In this document: piece after piece, positions 45,357-54,696 of the stretch
Position numbering within the stretch: position 1 is the first letter of the stretch
Layout of the letters: each line of letters begins with the position of its first letter
From: WTFY01 sp026713925
GTDB lineage: Bacteria > Pseudomonadota > Gammaproteobacteria > UBA4575
Reading direction: 5' to 3'
DNA length: 64,000 nt
Assembly (NCBI GenBank): GCA_963662355.1
Contig: OY759361.1
Coordinates: 1,931,580-1,995,579, forward strand
Position numbers and translations under genes: made by a program
Notes under the pieces: generated by a model
Database searches by the model: none
What the model was told of the DNA's origin: nothing
Seen by the model: the letters and a program-made list of their open reading frames with translations, nothing else

Positions 45357-46367
45357 ATGCCGCGTACACTGGCCAAATCCGTCAATCATCTGGCGCACCT
45401 GTACACCCGCAAGCCGATGGCAGAAAGGGTCGATATGTCGGGCCGCAACGTTATCGTGACCGGAGCTACTCCGAATTCTCTCGGGTATGAAACTGCCAGG
45501 ATTCTTGCCAGCTGGGGGGCTACGGTCGTAGCGACCAGCCGGCACAACGTCTCGCTGATGGAGAACTCCCTAAAGGACGACTTGCGCACTACCGGCACCG
45601 ATGGGAATACTCTCAGCGCCCACAGGCTGGATTTGTCCGATGTCGACAGCGTCAACCGGTTTGCGACGTGGTACCGCAAACACCATGGCGGGAACCTGCA
45701 TGCACTGGTCAATAATGCAGGCATCCACAGGAACATCTTCAATCCGCGGAGAAAACCACCCCTGTCCCGGGATGGCTTTGAAATTCATTGGCGCACCAAC
45801 TATCTAGGAGCCTTTCACCTGACGAACGTTTTGCTGCCACTCCTGAAACAAGGCGGCCTGGAAAGCGGGAATGCGCGAGTGATCAACGTGGCCTCCCACC
45901 TGCACGACAGGGTGGGCAACAAAGACCTGTTCCATGAAAGCAAACGCTACCATTCCTGGGATGCGTATGGGCGGTCCAAGCTGGCGCTGATTCATCATTC
46001 GTTCGAGATTGAAAGACGGTTCTCGAAACCATACAACCTGCAATCGGTGGCATTACATCCGGGATCCGTGAATACCAACCTCACACAGATGAAACCTCCG
46101 CAAGGAAAGGTCAAAATGACTTTGTATCGAATTAATGCTTCACTTGCACCCCTGGTACTGCTGCCTTCGAACTATGGGGCACAGACCATTGTGATGTGTG
46201 CCAGCAAGCAGCCCTTGCAAGGCGGAACCTACTACTACCGCTGCACGATTGCGGAGCCCACCGATGACAGCAAAGACGAGACCGCATCCAAGCTGCTGTG
46301 GGACCAGACGCAAGCGTGGGTCGAGACTCTCGCAAAACCTGAATGGAGTGAGCATGAGCAAGTTTGA
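45357..46367 (+). CDS. short-chain dehydrogenase/reductase with altered glycine motif
   Basis: 336 residues from the ATG at 45357; a TTG at 45318 is in frame but would overlap the previous gene. The N-terminal cofactor motif reads TGATPNSLGYETA, where the family has TGxxxGxG: one glycine is lost and one residue is added. The NNAGIHRN motif and catalytic YGRSKLALIH remain. Cofactor binding may thus differ from that of its neighbour. Its end overlaps the SRPBCC gene by 14 bp. Confidence 0.85.
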   Translation: MPRTLAKSVNHLAHLYTRKPMAERVDMSGRNVIVTGATPNSLGYETARILASWGATVVATSRHNVSLMENSLKDDLRTTGTDGNTLSAHRLDLSDVDSVNRFATWYRKHHGGNLHALVNNAGIHRNIFNPRRKPPLSRDGFEIHWRTNYLGAFHLTNVLLPLLKQGGLESGNARVINVASHLHDRVGNKDLFHESKRYHSWDAYGRSKLALIHHSFEIERRFSKPYNLQSVALHPGSVNTNLTQMKPPQGKVKMTLYRINASLAPLVLLPSNYGAQTIVMCASKQPLQGGTYYYRCTIAEPTDDSKDETASKLLWDQTQAWVETLAKPEWSEHEQV

Positions 46368-46833
46368 AGTCCAGACTGATCGTATCCAGATCAATGCACC
46401 GATTGATTTTGTCTGGGATATCCTGACCAACGTCGAAACATACGGCAAATGGAATCCATTCACGCCACGGGCCCGAACCGATTTCAGGATCGGATCCCCG
46501 GCCCATCTGCTGGTCAGGATGGGACCGGGAAGGATGAAAGTCACCGAAACGGTATGTGCGGTTGAGAAACCCCGGCTCATTGCCTGGAACAAGGCATTCG
46601 GATCACGTCACCTCCTGCTTGCGGTGCGTGAACAACATCTGGAACCTGTGGGTGAGGCACGCTGCAACTACCACAACACGGATCGCTTGACCGGCTTGCT
46701 GGCCCCGGTGATATTACTGTGTTTTGGCAGCTATATGCACCGTGGTTTCAGCGATGCAGGCAAGGGATTGAAGCATTATTCGGAAGCAATGTATGCGAGG
46801 ACGAAAGCAGGTGGTACTCATCATCAATCGTAA
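46354..46833 (+). CDS. SRPBCC-family (polyketide cyclase/dehydrase-like) protein
   Basis: 159 residues from the ATG at 46354, with GGAGTG ahead. QINAPIDFVWDILTNVETYGKWNPF is the typical beta-strand and helix-grip start of the START/SRPBCC fold, a hydrophobic ligand pocket, and the last helix near YMHRGFSDAGKGLKHYSEAM closes it. It is the last of the five-gene unit and may bind or cyclise the compound made by the others. Confidence 0.85.
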   Translation: MSKFEVQTDRIQINAPIDFVWDILTNVETYGKWNPFTPRARTDFRIGSPAHLLVRMGPGRMKVTETVCAVEKPRLIAWNKAFGSRHLLLAVREQHLEPVGEARCNYHNTDRLTGLLAPVILLCFGSYMHRGFSDAGKGLKHYSEAMYARTKAGGTHHQS

Positions 46834-47015
46834 AGCGGGGACCGGCAAAATTCCTTGCCAGCCGGCACAGGCAAGACCTGGTCCATGCAGTCAATCAGGC
46901 AACAACTAATTGAATCCAGCTCCCAAGGTAGATCGCACCGTGTTTTTCACATCATGCAGACGACTGGTGCGGGTAAACCGTACTTTGCATTTGAAGGCCA
47001 GCCGGTCCGAAGTGA

Positions 47016-47798
47016 CTAATGGCCTAACACGCTGTAGTTGCCGTCGACAATCAGTCGAATCGATACATACAACCCCAGCAACCCGGACAATACCCAGACA
47101 GAATTTGCTCCCCAGATATAAATGTACATATCGCTTCTGCTGAGCTGCTCGTGCCTCTTGGCGACAAAAAAGCTCACCCAGTAAACAGAACTGACGTACG
47201 TCCATTGCCAGAACAGCATGATACCCAGAATACCCACGAACAGAACCGGCAAGATTTCGAACGTGAATGCTGCATACAGGATCAGTGATGGAATTGCCGT
47301 GAAAAATCCGTTGGCAATGTCGACATTGAACCCGTAGGTACGACGGTCCGTGTAGGCACTGTCATACAAGGAATACGTCGCCCAGGTATCGGCCCAAAGC
47401 GTCGGGGACAGGATTTTTCTTAACGGAACCTCTGAGGCCAGAAATTCAGCAGTTGGTGCTCGGCCGGTTTCCGCTTGCCTTTTACGCCAATACTCAGCAC
47501 GTTCCCCGATATAGTCTCGTCGCCAAAAAAGACATGCCTCCCAGTAGCAGATTATCAGGTTGATCGAGAAAAACAGGCTTACCAGACAGTAGAACGCGTT
47601 CAGAGTCCCATTCTCCCAATAATTGACGCCTATGCCAGCAGCAGCAAACACTGTGATCGTCATCACAGCAACCCATCCAACTCGCATCTTCAAACCGGCC
47701 ATACAAATTTTTGGAACACAGGGGACTGGCCAGCTTCGCATTCGCCCAGCTGCAGTCGTTTTGGTTGAATACTTCTTAACAATTTCTTGGTACCCCAT
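47016..47798 (-). CDS. integral membrane protein of unknown family
   Basis: 260 residues with about six hydrophobic segments (first at about 43-60, last at about 230-250). It contains charged middle loops such as FWRRDYIGERAEYWRKRQAE and WADTWATYSLYDSAYTDRRTYG. I do not recognise the family. No clear ribosome-binding site precedes the ATG at 47798; an internal Met at residue 33 or 38 may be the real start. It is convergent with the SRPBCC gene and divergent from the membrane protein at 48216. Confidence 0.65.
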   Translation of the reverse strand: MGYQEIVKKYSTKTTAAGRMRSWPVPCVPKICMAGLKMRVGWVAVMTITVFAAAGIGVNYWENGTLNAFYCLVSLFFSINLIICYWEACLFWRRDYIGERAEYWRKRQAETGRAPTAEFLASEVPLRKILSPTLWADTWATYSLYDSAYTDRRTYGFNVDIANGFFTAIPSLILYAAFTFEILPVLFVGILGIMLFWQWTYVSSVYWVSFFVAKRHEQLSRSDMYIYIWGANSVWVLSGLLGLYVSIRLIVDGNYSVLGH

Positions 47799-48215
47799 CT
47801 GTTTACGGTCAAGTTGAAGCGGCGCCTATGGATTTCGTGACTTCAAACCAGGTTTTCGGAATGTCATTTTGCCACCAAAGCAATAGGGCGTCGTCTGCCA
47901 GATGATGGAAATGCGTGCAGCAATCAATAGACAGATGTAACGTACCCGGAGTATAAAGTTTTCGTAGATCATAAAACCACTCATGTCACGTGTGTTAGAA
48001 AACGAAAATTTGCTGCCATAACCGGGCTGTTCAACAGGGGAAAAGCTTCACGTCATTGCATTTGATTCATAGATGAGATGTATCGATCCCATGTAATTTA
48101 GCCAGTTGTGCCTGGTTCAGAACCGTATTAAAACAGGCATCTATTACGATTGTGTACTACACTAGGCACGTAAAGCTTCCACGCAAATAACAAAATTACT
48201 AAAAAACATATTGAC
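47799..48215. other. gene-free divergent intergenic region
   Basis: 417 bp between two divergent membrane-protein genes. I see no gene, no clear hairpin and no strong promoter, though both genes presumably have theirs here. Confidence 0.45.
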
Positions 48216-49268
48216 GTGGCCTTAAATCAACAGCCTGTCAAAGGCGTCCTCCTGGTTATTGCCTCAATCGCCTTTGCCTTGGCCCTGGGTGGAATTTTTA
48301 CCGGAGTGCTAGGCCTCAGCGAGGAGCAAGGCACGATGGTTTTTGCGGTCTGTTTTGCTAATTTTTGGCATCTTGGTGTCTCATGGGGCGGTTGGCCGGG
48401 GGGCCTTGTGACCCAGAACCGCATATTGCGAGGATTGATCAACTGGTTGTTGGCAATGCTCTCGGTCCTGATTACGCTAGGAATATGGTCCTGGGGCTAT
48501 GGATTGCCCTTCCACGAAACTCCCGTTGCACTGTGGGCCCAGACTTGCATCTTCATGGCAGTGATGCAGATCTTCCTGTTCCGTAACCGCCTGATCACAC
48601 CATGGGATTTGGCAGACACCATCGAGTGGGAAAATAACTCACGACAACCGCTAAACGGGATCGCAAATTTTCTGTTCGCGCTTGTGTTCATGCCCACGGC
48701 TCTGTTCTTTGTACCGACGATATGGGGGATGGAACCGCTCTATATACCATGGTACTGGTTCCCGATGTCCGTGGTAGTGGTGGACTTTTGTGATTGGTGG
48801 CCCTTTGACCGGCTTGGTCAGCCCCGCGCAGGGATCCTTAACACAGGTATGGTCGTGATCGGCACAGTACTCTTGATGATTGTTTTCCATCACCTCGGAT
48901 TCGACTTTTTCGATGAGGGTGTGCCGGGGACTCAAGCGGCTATCTTCGCTGCGGTGTGGACGGCCTTTGCCCTGATACAGGGCTGGACGATGAACATGTG
49001 GCCCTTTGGTCACTGGCACCGAGGCAAGAAGGCGGGCATAGCCCTCGTTATAACGTTAATGATCTCAGCCGTGGCCTTTGTTGCCATTCTAAAATTTATA
49101 CCCGTAGAACAGTACAATGCCGTGATCTTCTGGCTGTTCTCCTGGTTATGGGCACTTGTATGTTTAGCAGCACCAGGCTACTTCCATCTCTTTTTCTGGG
49201 GCTATGAGGAAAACCCCCATGCAGCGGGTACGCAGGGCGCAGGCTATAGCGGAAGCGCATCGTTTTAA
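48216..49268 (+). CDS. polytopic membrane protein of unknown family
   Basis: 350 residues with about eight transmembrane helices and many Trp, Gly and Phe. Notable segments: ANFWHLGVSWGGWPGG, YIPWYWFPMSVVVVDFCDWWPF and MNMWPFGHWHRGKKAG. The several membrane-embedded His and Trp are unusual, but I know of no family that matches. It starts at GTG without a clear ribosome-binding site. It has no co-directional neighbours. Confidence 0.65.
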   Translation: MALNQQPVKGVLLVIASIAFALALGGIFTGVLGLSEEQGTMVFAVCFANFWHLGVSWGGWPGGLVTQNRILRGLINWLLAMLSVLITLGIWSWGYGLPFHETPVALWAQTCIFMAVMQIFLFRNRLITPWDLADTIEWENNSRQPLNGIANFLFALVFMPTALFFVPTIWGMEPLYIPWYWFPMSVVVVDFCDWWPFDRLGQPRAGILNTGMVVIGTVLLMIVFHHLGFDFFDEGVPGTQAAIFAAVWTAFALIQGWTMNMWPFGHWHRGKKAGIALVITLMISAVAFVAILKFIPVEQYNAVIFWLFSWLWALVCLAAPGYFHLFFWGYEENPHAAGTQGAGYSGSASF

Positions 49269-49394
49269 GGTATCAGGCACTGCCGAATGCCCATTGTACC
49301 CATATGATTATGAAATAATTGCTATCTTGTAATCAGTTTGGTTGCCCCTCAAATGCGTATCAAAAGGACATGAAAAAATTTCTTCGCTGTTTCC

Positions 49395-49793
49395 TCAACG
49401 CAGTTGCTGGAACAAGTGTTCCGGATCAAAATAACCTCGAACAGTTTTTACCTTTCCGTCCTCGACCGTGATGAAGTCACAACCGGGCAATGTTATCTTT
49501 CGATTCGTCGGCTGGAAATCTCCTACAGGACCCTTATGGGTTCCAAATAGCAGCCACGGCGCAGCCACCATGTTGTTACTCGCAACCGTATTGCTGATTA
49601 GCTCCAGTTTTAAATCCGGAAATGCGGCGAACAAACTGTTTGCATACTCTGCATACGCCTGGCCGGTCAAATCTTTGCCTCCTACAGGGTCGCTGTAAGT
49701 ACCATCCGGTGTAAGAGAATCCAGAATGGCATCTACATCGTGGCTATCCCAGGCTTCGAAATAAACCTGCACGGCTTCTGTTGGCGAGTTCAT
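49395..49793 (-). CDS. SnoaL-like/nuclear transport factor 2-fold protein
   Basis: 132 residues. AVQVYFEAWDSHDVDAILDSL followed by TPDGTYSDPVGGKDLTGQAY and the C-terminal EDGKVKTVRGYFDPEHLFQQL are typical of the SnoaL/ester-cyclase group of the NTF2 fold. Family members are cyclases, isomerases or ligand-binding proteins. It stands alone on the minus strand and the substrate is not inferable. Confidence 0.85.
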   Translation of the reverse strand: MNSPTEAVQVYFEAWDSHDVDAILDSLTPDGTYSDPVGGKDLTGQAYAEYANSLFAAFPDLKLELISNTVASNNMVAAPWLLFGTHKGPVGDFQPTNRKITLPGCDFITVEDGKVKTVRGYFDPEHLFQQLR

Positions 49794-49927
49794 ACGATCT
49801 CCTCTTAGTAACCATTCATACGCTTGAGTTAATAATTTCTGTTTAGTTACAAAGCGCGATAGAGAAAGTTAGACAGCCTGAAATCCAGGCATGATGAGAA
49901 TCAATTTCTCTGATCGGTTCTACCAAA

Positions 49928-50224
49928 TTACTGTTTTGCTTTACGCGGACATTGATGCTTTGACATCTCTTCAAATTCAGCAAGTTGTTCGTCGGTCAGC
50001 ACCTCTTTGAGTTGAGTATGTGTGTCAGCACGCAATTCTTTAAAGAAGCTTTTCTTCTTTTCGCGCTTGGTTTGCATGATTTCGCGAAATTGAGCTTCCT
50101 GTTCAGAGGTAAGTTCAAGTTTTTCGGCCATGCGATCCATGTGTCCACCATGTCCAGCGGATACAGAGGCCGATCCAACACCAAGTACAGCAGCAACAAG
50201 AAAACCAAGTATTAATTTGTTCAT
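49928..50224 (-). CDS. small periplasmic Spy/CpxP (LTXXQ)-like protein
   Basis: 98 residues from the ATG at 50224 with AGGAGAG ahead. A signal peptide (MNKLILGFLVAAVLGVG, cut near SVSA) is followed by a charged helical region with EKLELTSEQEAQFREIM and EVLTDEQLAEFEEM, two LTxxQ-type motifs. Family members are periplasmic chaperones or stress sensors (Spy, CpxP). Whether it responds to envelope stress here is not shown. Confidence 0.78.
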   Translation of the reverse strand: MNKLILGFLVAAVLGVGSASVSAGHGGHMDRMAEKLELTSEQEAQFREIMQTKREKKKSFFKELRADTHTQLKEVLTDEQLAEFEEMSKHQCPRKAKQ

Positions 50225-50413
50225 GAGGCTCTCCTTGAATTTGATTCTCAAATGAATGTTTTAACCAACATGACTAGGCTGCACCTTGCATAAAGTAATG
50301 TCAAACCTCTTGACCATACAGCAGCATTTGTGAGCAGGTAGAAATGGTTGAGGGCTACCAATTTTAGTGCCGCACTGATAAGTCCTCATATGTCTGCTTG
50401 CGGCCATCAGCGG

Positions 50414-50923
50414 TCATTCGAGCCACTTATACATAACTAGTGCATCAACCAGTCCTATTGCAGGATGATCAAACGCTTTGGGTAACCGGCCTACGGTTTC
50501 AAAGCCTAGCTTAGTCCAAAGTCTTACTGCCCCTTCATTTGTAGAAGCCACAAAATTAAATTGCATCGCTTTGTAACCCAGTTCGAGAGCTATTTTCTGC
50601 GAATGTTCACACATTGAAGTAGCAAGACCTTTGCCACGCGCAGCAGATGACACCATGTAGCCACAATTACAAACATGATCCCCAGGACCATTCTGATTTG
50701 TCTTAATATAATATGTACCAAGTATCTTATCCTTTTCTACCGTTACAAACGTTTTCCGTGGGGCATGAATCCAAATCTTTAAAGCTTCTTCTTTAGGCGT
50801 ATTTCGTGGATATGCATATGTGTCACCTATCGAAACGACTTCGTGAAAGATTGGCCAAATCTCATCAAAGTCTTCTTCTTTTGCTTCTCTAATAATCAAT
50901 ACAGCCAAGGTCGCATAGACCAA
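50414..50923 (-). CDS. GNAT-family N-acetyltransferase
   Basis: 169 residues. VLIIREAKEEDFDEIWPIF begins the fold, SSAARGKGLATSMCEHSQKIA is the acetyl-CoA-binding R/QxxGxG/A motif, and FVASTNEGAVRLWTKLGFETVG is the typical C-terminal motif. The frame starts at TTG 50923; TTG codons at residues 6 and 9 are equally possible starts, so the 5' end is uncertain. Substrate unknown. Confidence 0.88.
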   Translation of the reverse strand: MVYATLAVLIIREAKEEDFDEIWPIFHEVVSIGDTYAYPRNTPKEEALKIWIHAPRKTFVTVEKDKILGTYYIKTNQNGPGDHVCNCGYMVSSAARGKGLATSMCEHSQKIALELGYKAMQFNFVASTNEGAVRLWTKLGFETVGRLPKAFDHPAIGLVDALVMYKWLE

Positions 50924-51140
50924 GTGGAATAGTTGTAGTCACCGATAATCAGTTTCATTTTTGGATACGAACTGTGTGGAAGTGAAATGGAAACCCAAGT
51001 ATAAGCATCTCGACCTTGCCAATTACTGGATATTTATATACTTGAAACGATCGTTCTTGCTCCTTTGCAAAATCTGGTATATAGCTAATGGCTTTGATAC
51101 AGCGATTAAACGTAATTAAAGGTCCAGGAATGAATCATCC

Positions 51141-51449
51141 ATGTTAGAGATCAGACCCAACTGTGAAGTGTGCGATAAGAATTTACCGCCATATTCAACT
51201 GAAGCCTACATCTGCTCCTATGAATGTACGTATTGTAAAGCCTGTGCAGAAAATATTCTTCACAATGTGTGCCCGAACTGTGGAGGTGGACTATCACCGC
51301 GCCCTATTCGGCCTGAAACTGAACGTCGTGCCGGTGTAAGCCTGGCAAAACAACCCGCATCAAACAACCGTGTACATACGAAATACAGCAGCGAGGAAAT
51401 AAAAGAATTTACAGGGTCAGTTAAAGATATAAGCCCGGAGAATCGCTAG
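51141..51449 (+). CDS. DUF1272 zinc-ribbon protein
   Basis: 102 residues. RPNCEVCDKNLPP, ICSYECTYCKACAE and CPNCGGGLSPRP give eight cysteines in CxxC pairs, the mark of DUF1272 proteins. The function of the family is not known. The C-terminal 35 residues are polar and variable. Confidence 0.85.
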   Translation: MLEIRPNCEVCDKNLPPYSTEAYICSYECTYCKACAENILHNVCPNCGGGLSPRPIRPETERRAGVSLAKQPASNNRVHTKYSSEEIKEFTGSVKDISPENR

Positions 51450-51605
51450 ATATGAAAAAGATTAGTCCTCATTCCCACCAGGTAATCTCTGCCCTTCATT
51501 CAATCCATTTTTTACTGCTGGTCAGGAGTTTCAGTTTGCATGTCTGATAACTTGAAATATCCGACATTTGATTTGCTTCGGTTCTGTCCTGAATAAAAAT
51601 TCTTT

Positions 51606-51665
51606 TGGCCAGTTTCGTCTATAGTTCACCCAAGTGTCAGCCTTCAGTTCCTCTAGAAAACCAGT
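51606..51665. repeat. 60-bp direct repeat, left copy
   Basis: Differs from the copy at 54981-55040 at one base only. The two copies lie in the same orientation and enclose the RND and IS3 remnants, the lipoprotein gene and the LuxR gene. I do not recognise the sequence as a known IS end. Confidence 0.93.
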
Positions 51666-51688
51666 CCAAGCGTTTCACTAAGCTTAAT

Positions 51689-51742
51689 CTAGATAGACGG
51701 AAGCAAATTAATGATCTCCGATTCACTGAATCGCTTGCGCAT
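51689..51742 (-). pseudogene. IS3-family transposase OrfA fragment
   Basis: A 17-codon frame reading MRKRFSESEIINLL and then a premature end. The first 14 residues match the conserved beginning of IS3-family OrfA (M.KRF.E.QII..L). It retains its own GGGAG site. It is joined directly to the RND fragment, marking an insertion or deletion scar. Confidence 0.6.
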
Positions 51743-51815
51743 GATGATCTCCCTTGATCTAAACCTGTTATGAGAGCTTGGCACGATAAACTGGATCAAG
51801 TTTAGGGGGGCAGGA

Positions 51816-51991
51816 CCTACGATCGATTCCTCGATCTCTTCCGGAGTAGCGCTTGGATACGCTACGGAGACCTCAACCTGGTGAAACGGCAAGGTCGGCT
51901 ACATGTCGAACACGATACCATTCAGTGACAGCAGGCCCGCAGCCACAATAGCAAGCATCAAAAGGTTTGCTGCAATGCCGTTACCCGCCAT
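51816..51991 (-). pseudogene. N-terminal fragment of an RND efflux transporter
   Basis: Reading from 51991: MAGNGIAANLLMLAIVAAGL and then LSLNGIVFDM, followed by an in-frame TAG, then PTLPFHQVEVSVAYPSATPE and EIEESIV. This is the typical start of HAE1/AcrB-type pumps (first membrane helix, then V.V.YPGATPEEVE). It is broken by a stop and cut off after about 57 codons. Confidence 0.8.
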
Positions 51992-52041
51992 GAAGGTGAG
52001 GGGTCCTGAAGCCTCCCCCGGGTACCTGTCGCTTACTTTCC

Positions 52042-53322
52042 TTAATCTGTCTTCTTACCTGCCACGAAGTGACCCACAAACATGGTTCTGCCCCCGACAG
52101 GGTGGCTCCAGTCCACGGCACTGGTACCCACCACGAGACGGGGATCCCCGTCGGCGTCCTGGATCGTCGAGAACTTGCCGCCCCAGGTGCCGCTGGAGCT
52201 TGCACCAACCAGGTGGTAGTCAATCTCAAGGTGCACATCGTTACCGGAAAACGTGCCATCGGGGTTGATGGGGGTTTCCCCGAACCTCACCCTGGATGCA
52301 TTGAATATGGTCGAGTACGTGGCAAACAACTCGAACTGATCACCGTTCGGGGAACGCACGGTACCGGCCGTATCCGTGATCAGCAAGTCATGCGGGACAT
52401 CAGGCAGCACGCAACCGAGGCACCCGGACAGGGTATTTCTCGCAAAGTTCGCAACAAGTTCGATGGTGGCGTTATAGATTCCCGTATCCCAGGTTCCGTT
52501 AGCCGGTCGCGGTGCACCTTCGGGCAGGGGAATTTCATCCCAGTCACTCGCATAGTAGAACGTGTACTGGCCGGCCGCATGCCCCCTGTAGGTGGCCTCA
52601 CCACTGACGGGTAATGTGGGTGTCCCCAGAAGTTCGGGTCCATCGATATAGGTACCTACCGTGGCACTGGCGATGCTGGTGTTGAGTCCCTCGGTGAGAT
52701 CACCCCGCAAATACGTCCAGGTGCCCCCTGCAAGGTAGTTCGTGGGGTCGTCATCGTCCCAGCTGACACGCACCCGCCCGTAGACCGTTTGCTGTTCGGA
52801 ATTCTGCAATACGGTGACTTCCTTGAGCGACTGGCCAGGCACGAACCAGTCCGCCACGACGGTTGGGTAGAACGTGTTTTCAGCCGGGCTGAATCCAGCG
52901 ACATTACCGAACCCGGGCGGCGTGCGCGCCAGCCTGTCATCGACCGTGTCGGTGGCCGTATCCAAAGTAAAGTCCGGGGTATCCACGGGATCTACATGAA
53001 CCTTGACATCGGTGCCGTCGAATTCCGTCGTGACGTAGGCAGGTTCATTGGAATGGACAATGCCTCTCAACGGGCGAATGTCACTCGCGTTGAAATCCGA
53101 ATAGAAGTCGGCAAGAAATTCATCCGGCTCGTTGCTGGACATATAGGGCGGATTTTGGGAGGCCCGTGTGTTCGCCGCTTCGATCAATGGGAAGGGAAGT
53201 ACCCTTGCCTGTTCCAGTATGGATAATTCCGGCACATTCTCCCCGGATCCGCCGCAGCCTGCGAGCAGCAGTGCCAGCGGTATAATTTTAGCTTTTATGT
53301 TTATGTTGTCTCCGTGTATCAT
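52042..53322 (-). CDS. surface-type lipoprotein, possible TbpB-like C-terminal barrel
   Basis: 426 residues from the ATG at 53322. A signal peptide ends in the lipobox LLAGC, so the protein is lipid-anchored. The middle is rich in Asp, Thr and Gly. The C-terminus reads SSGTWGGKFSTI and then VVGTSAVDWSHPVGGRTMFVGHF, with alternating Gly and aromatic residues like the barrel of transferrin-binding-protein-type lipoproteins. That likeness is weak. It follows the LuxR gene on the same strand, 222 bp away, and may be controlled by it. Confidence 0.6.
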   Translation of the reverse strand: MIHGDNINIKAKIIPLALLLAGCGGSGENVPELSILEQARVLPFPLIEAANTRASQNPPYMSSNEPDEFLADFYSDFNASDIRPLRGIVHSNEPAYVTTEFDGTDVKVHVDPVDTPDFTLDTATDTVDDRLARTPPGFGNVAGFSPAENTFYPTVVADWFVPGQSLKEVTVLQNSEQQTVYGRVRVSWDDDDPTNYLAGGTWTYLRGDLTEGLNTSIASATVGTYIDGPELLGTPTLPVSGEATYRGHAAGQYTFYYASDWDEIPLPEGAPRPANGTWDTGIYNATIELVANFARNTLSGCLGCVLPDVPHDLLITDTAGTVRSPNGDQFELFATYSTIFNASRVRFGETPINPDGTFSGNDVHLEIDYHLVGASSSGTWGGKFSTIQDADGDPRLVVGTSAVDWSHPVGGRTMFVGHFVAGKKTD

Positions 53323-53544
53323 CCAGCCTTCAATTGGGGTAGGCCAATCAACGAATATGTAAAGTTTACAAACCCACAGGCTTGTTGCCTTCCTCCAATT
53401 GAGTGGATTCAAGTAAATTAATTGGAGCTTTGCCCAGGGCAATTTTCGGAATCGGTTAGCTACCGAATCACTTGATGATGACTGTGAAGACCTGTGGGAT
53501 GAGCACCTGAATCAGGGTAGCCGTGTCACACTATGCTCAAATAT

Positions 53545-54696
53545 CTAGTTCCTGGGTGCTGGCAGGTGAGAAAGTGCAAGTACGGCCTGCGCCACCTCGA
53601 TTTGGCGCGAGACACCGAGCTTGGTGAAAATATGCCTTAAATGAAACCTGACGGTGTCGTAACTACGACCAGTCGCCGCAGCAATTTGGCGGATGGACTT
53701 TCCCTCTGTAAGACATATGGCAATCTCGACTTCTGAAGGTGTAAGCCCCAGTACCTCCTTCACGAGTTCTGGTTTTATCCGTACCCAGTTGACAGGATCG
53801 ATGATCAACACGAGTGCGGCAACATGCCGGGATCGAAAGGCCTCCTCCCGGCTTGCCACGGGCTTCACATGCAATGCCAGCATGGGCAACGGCGATGATT
53901 GTCGCACCATCATCGAGCCACTTTTTGCCAGCTCGCCAAAGCGCGGCAATGCCTGGGTTAACAACTCCTCAAGCCTTGAATTGTCTTTTTGCCTAATGGC
54001 GTGAAGTGAACCGGCTTTACTGGACAACCCACTACTGCGTCTAAGCATCCCCCTCGCCGTATCATTCATATCAACGATTAAACCGCGCCGGTCAAGTAGG
54101 ATGACACCGGCGTGGGTGTTATTTAGGAGCTCACTCAATGAAGCACCAAGTGCCCTCGCCTCGGCGAGCGCTGAGTGCACCCGGACATATTGGCGAAGGT
54201 GTGGGAGTACGCCTTTGATCAAGTTGATCTGGGGCAACGACCAGCCACTTGAGTCAATCGGGTCTGCAATGCCCAAGGCAATGCCTGAACCGGAGGGTCC
54301 GTCCAGACGTACATTCAGGCCATTTTGGGTTTCAAAACGCGGCAGTGCCTCATTGTAGGTCGGCGATGTCTTCAGCTCTTTTTTGCTGAAGAGGTCCACT
54401 ACGCGCATAATCTTGCTGTCGGGTAACTTTTTAATTCGTGGGAGACGCTCGTCGCTCGAATAGTAGAATTGAAAGTACTCTTGCAGCCAATCCGACCGTT
54501 CTTCCCCATGGTAGTAACATTTGGTGAAAAAGATTTCGATTTCACCTATTGAGAAATCGTCTCCGAATGCCAGGATACTGCCCTTGGCCCCGTATACCCT
54601 ATCCATGAGCTTGGAGGTTTCAGGCCAGCAGGTGTCATCGATTGCAGCTTCGTTAAGCAAATTGACAAGGCGATTGAATAAATCCTGTTGGTTCAT
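53545..54696 (-). CDS. LuxR-type transcriptional regulator with PAS-like middle domain
   Basis: 383 residues. The C-terminal 65 residues are a GerE/LuxR helix-turn-helix: LGLTPSEVEIAICLTEGKSI followed by RQIAAATGRSYDTVRFHLRH. The middle (about 185-290), LNNTHAGVILLDRRGLIVDMN, looks like a PAS sensory domain. The N-terminal 170 residues are unassigned. It probably senses a small ligand and controls the lipoprotein gene downstream. Confidence 0.85.
   Translation of the reverse strand: MNQQDLFNRLVNLLNEAAIDDTCWPETSKLMDRVYGAKGSILAFGDDFSIGEIEIFFTKCYYHGEERSDWLQEYFQFYYSSDERLPRIKKLPDSKIMRVVDLFSKKELKTSPTYNEALPRFETQNGLNVRLDGPSGSGIALGIADPIDSSGWSLPQINLIKGVLPHLRQYVRVHSALAEARALGASLSELLNNTHAGVILLDRRGLIVDMNDTARGMLRRSSGLSSKAGSLHAIRQKDNSRLEELLTQALPRFGELAKSGSMMVRQSSPLPMLALHVKPVASREEAFRSRHVAALVLIIDPVNWVRIKPELVKEVLGLTPSEVEIAICLTEGKSIRQIAAATGRSYDTVRFHLRHIFTKLGVSRQIEVAQAVLALSHLPAPRN

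Noticed and set aside
46198..46353. Longer start of the SRPBCC protein
   Set aside because: The 52 extra codons lie inside the previous dehydrogenase gene and are not conserved in character; the ATG at 46354 has a good ribosome-binding site.
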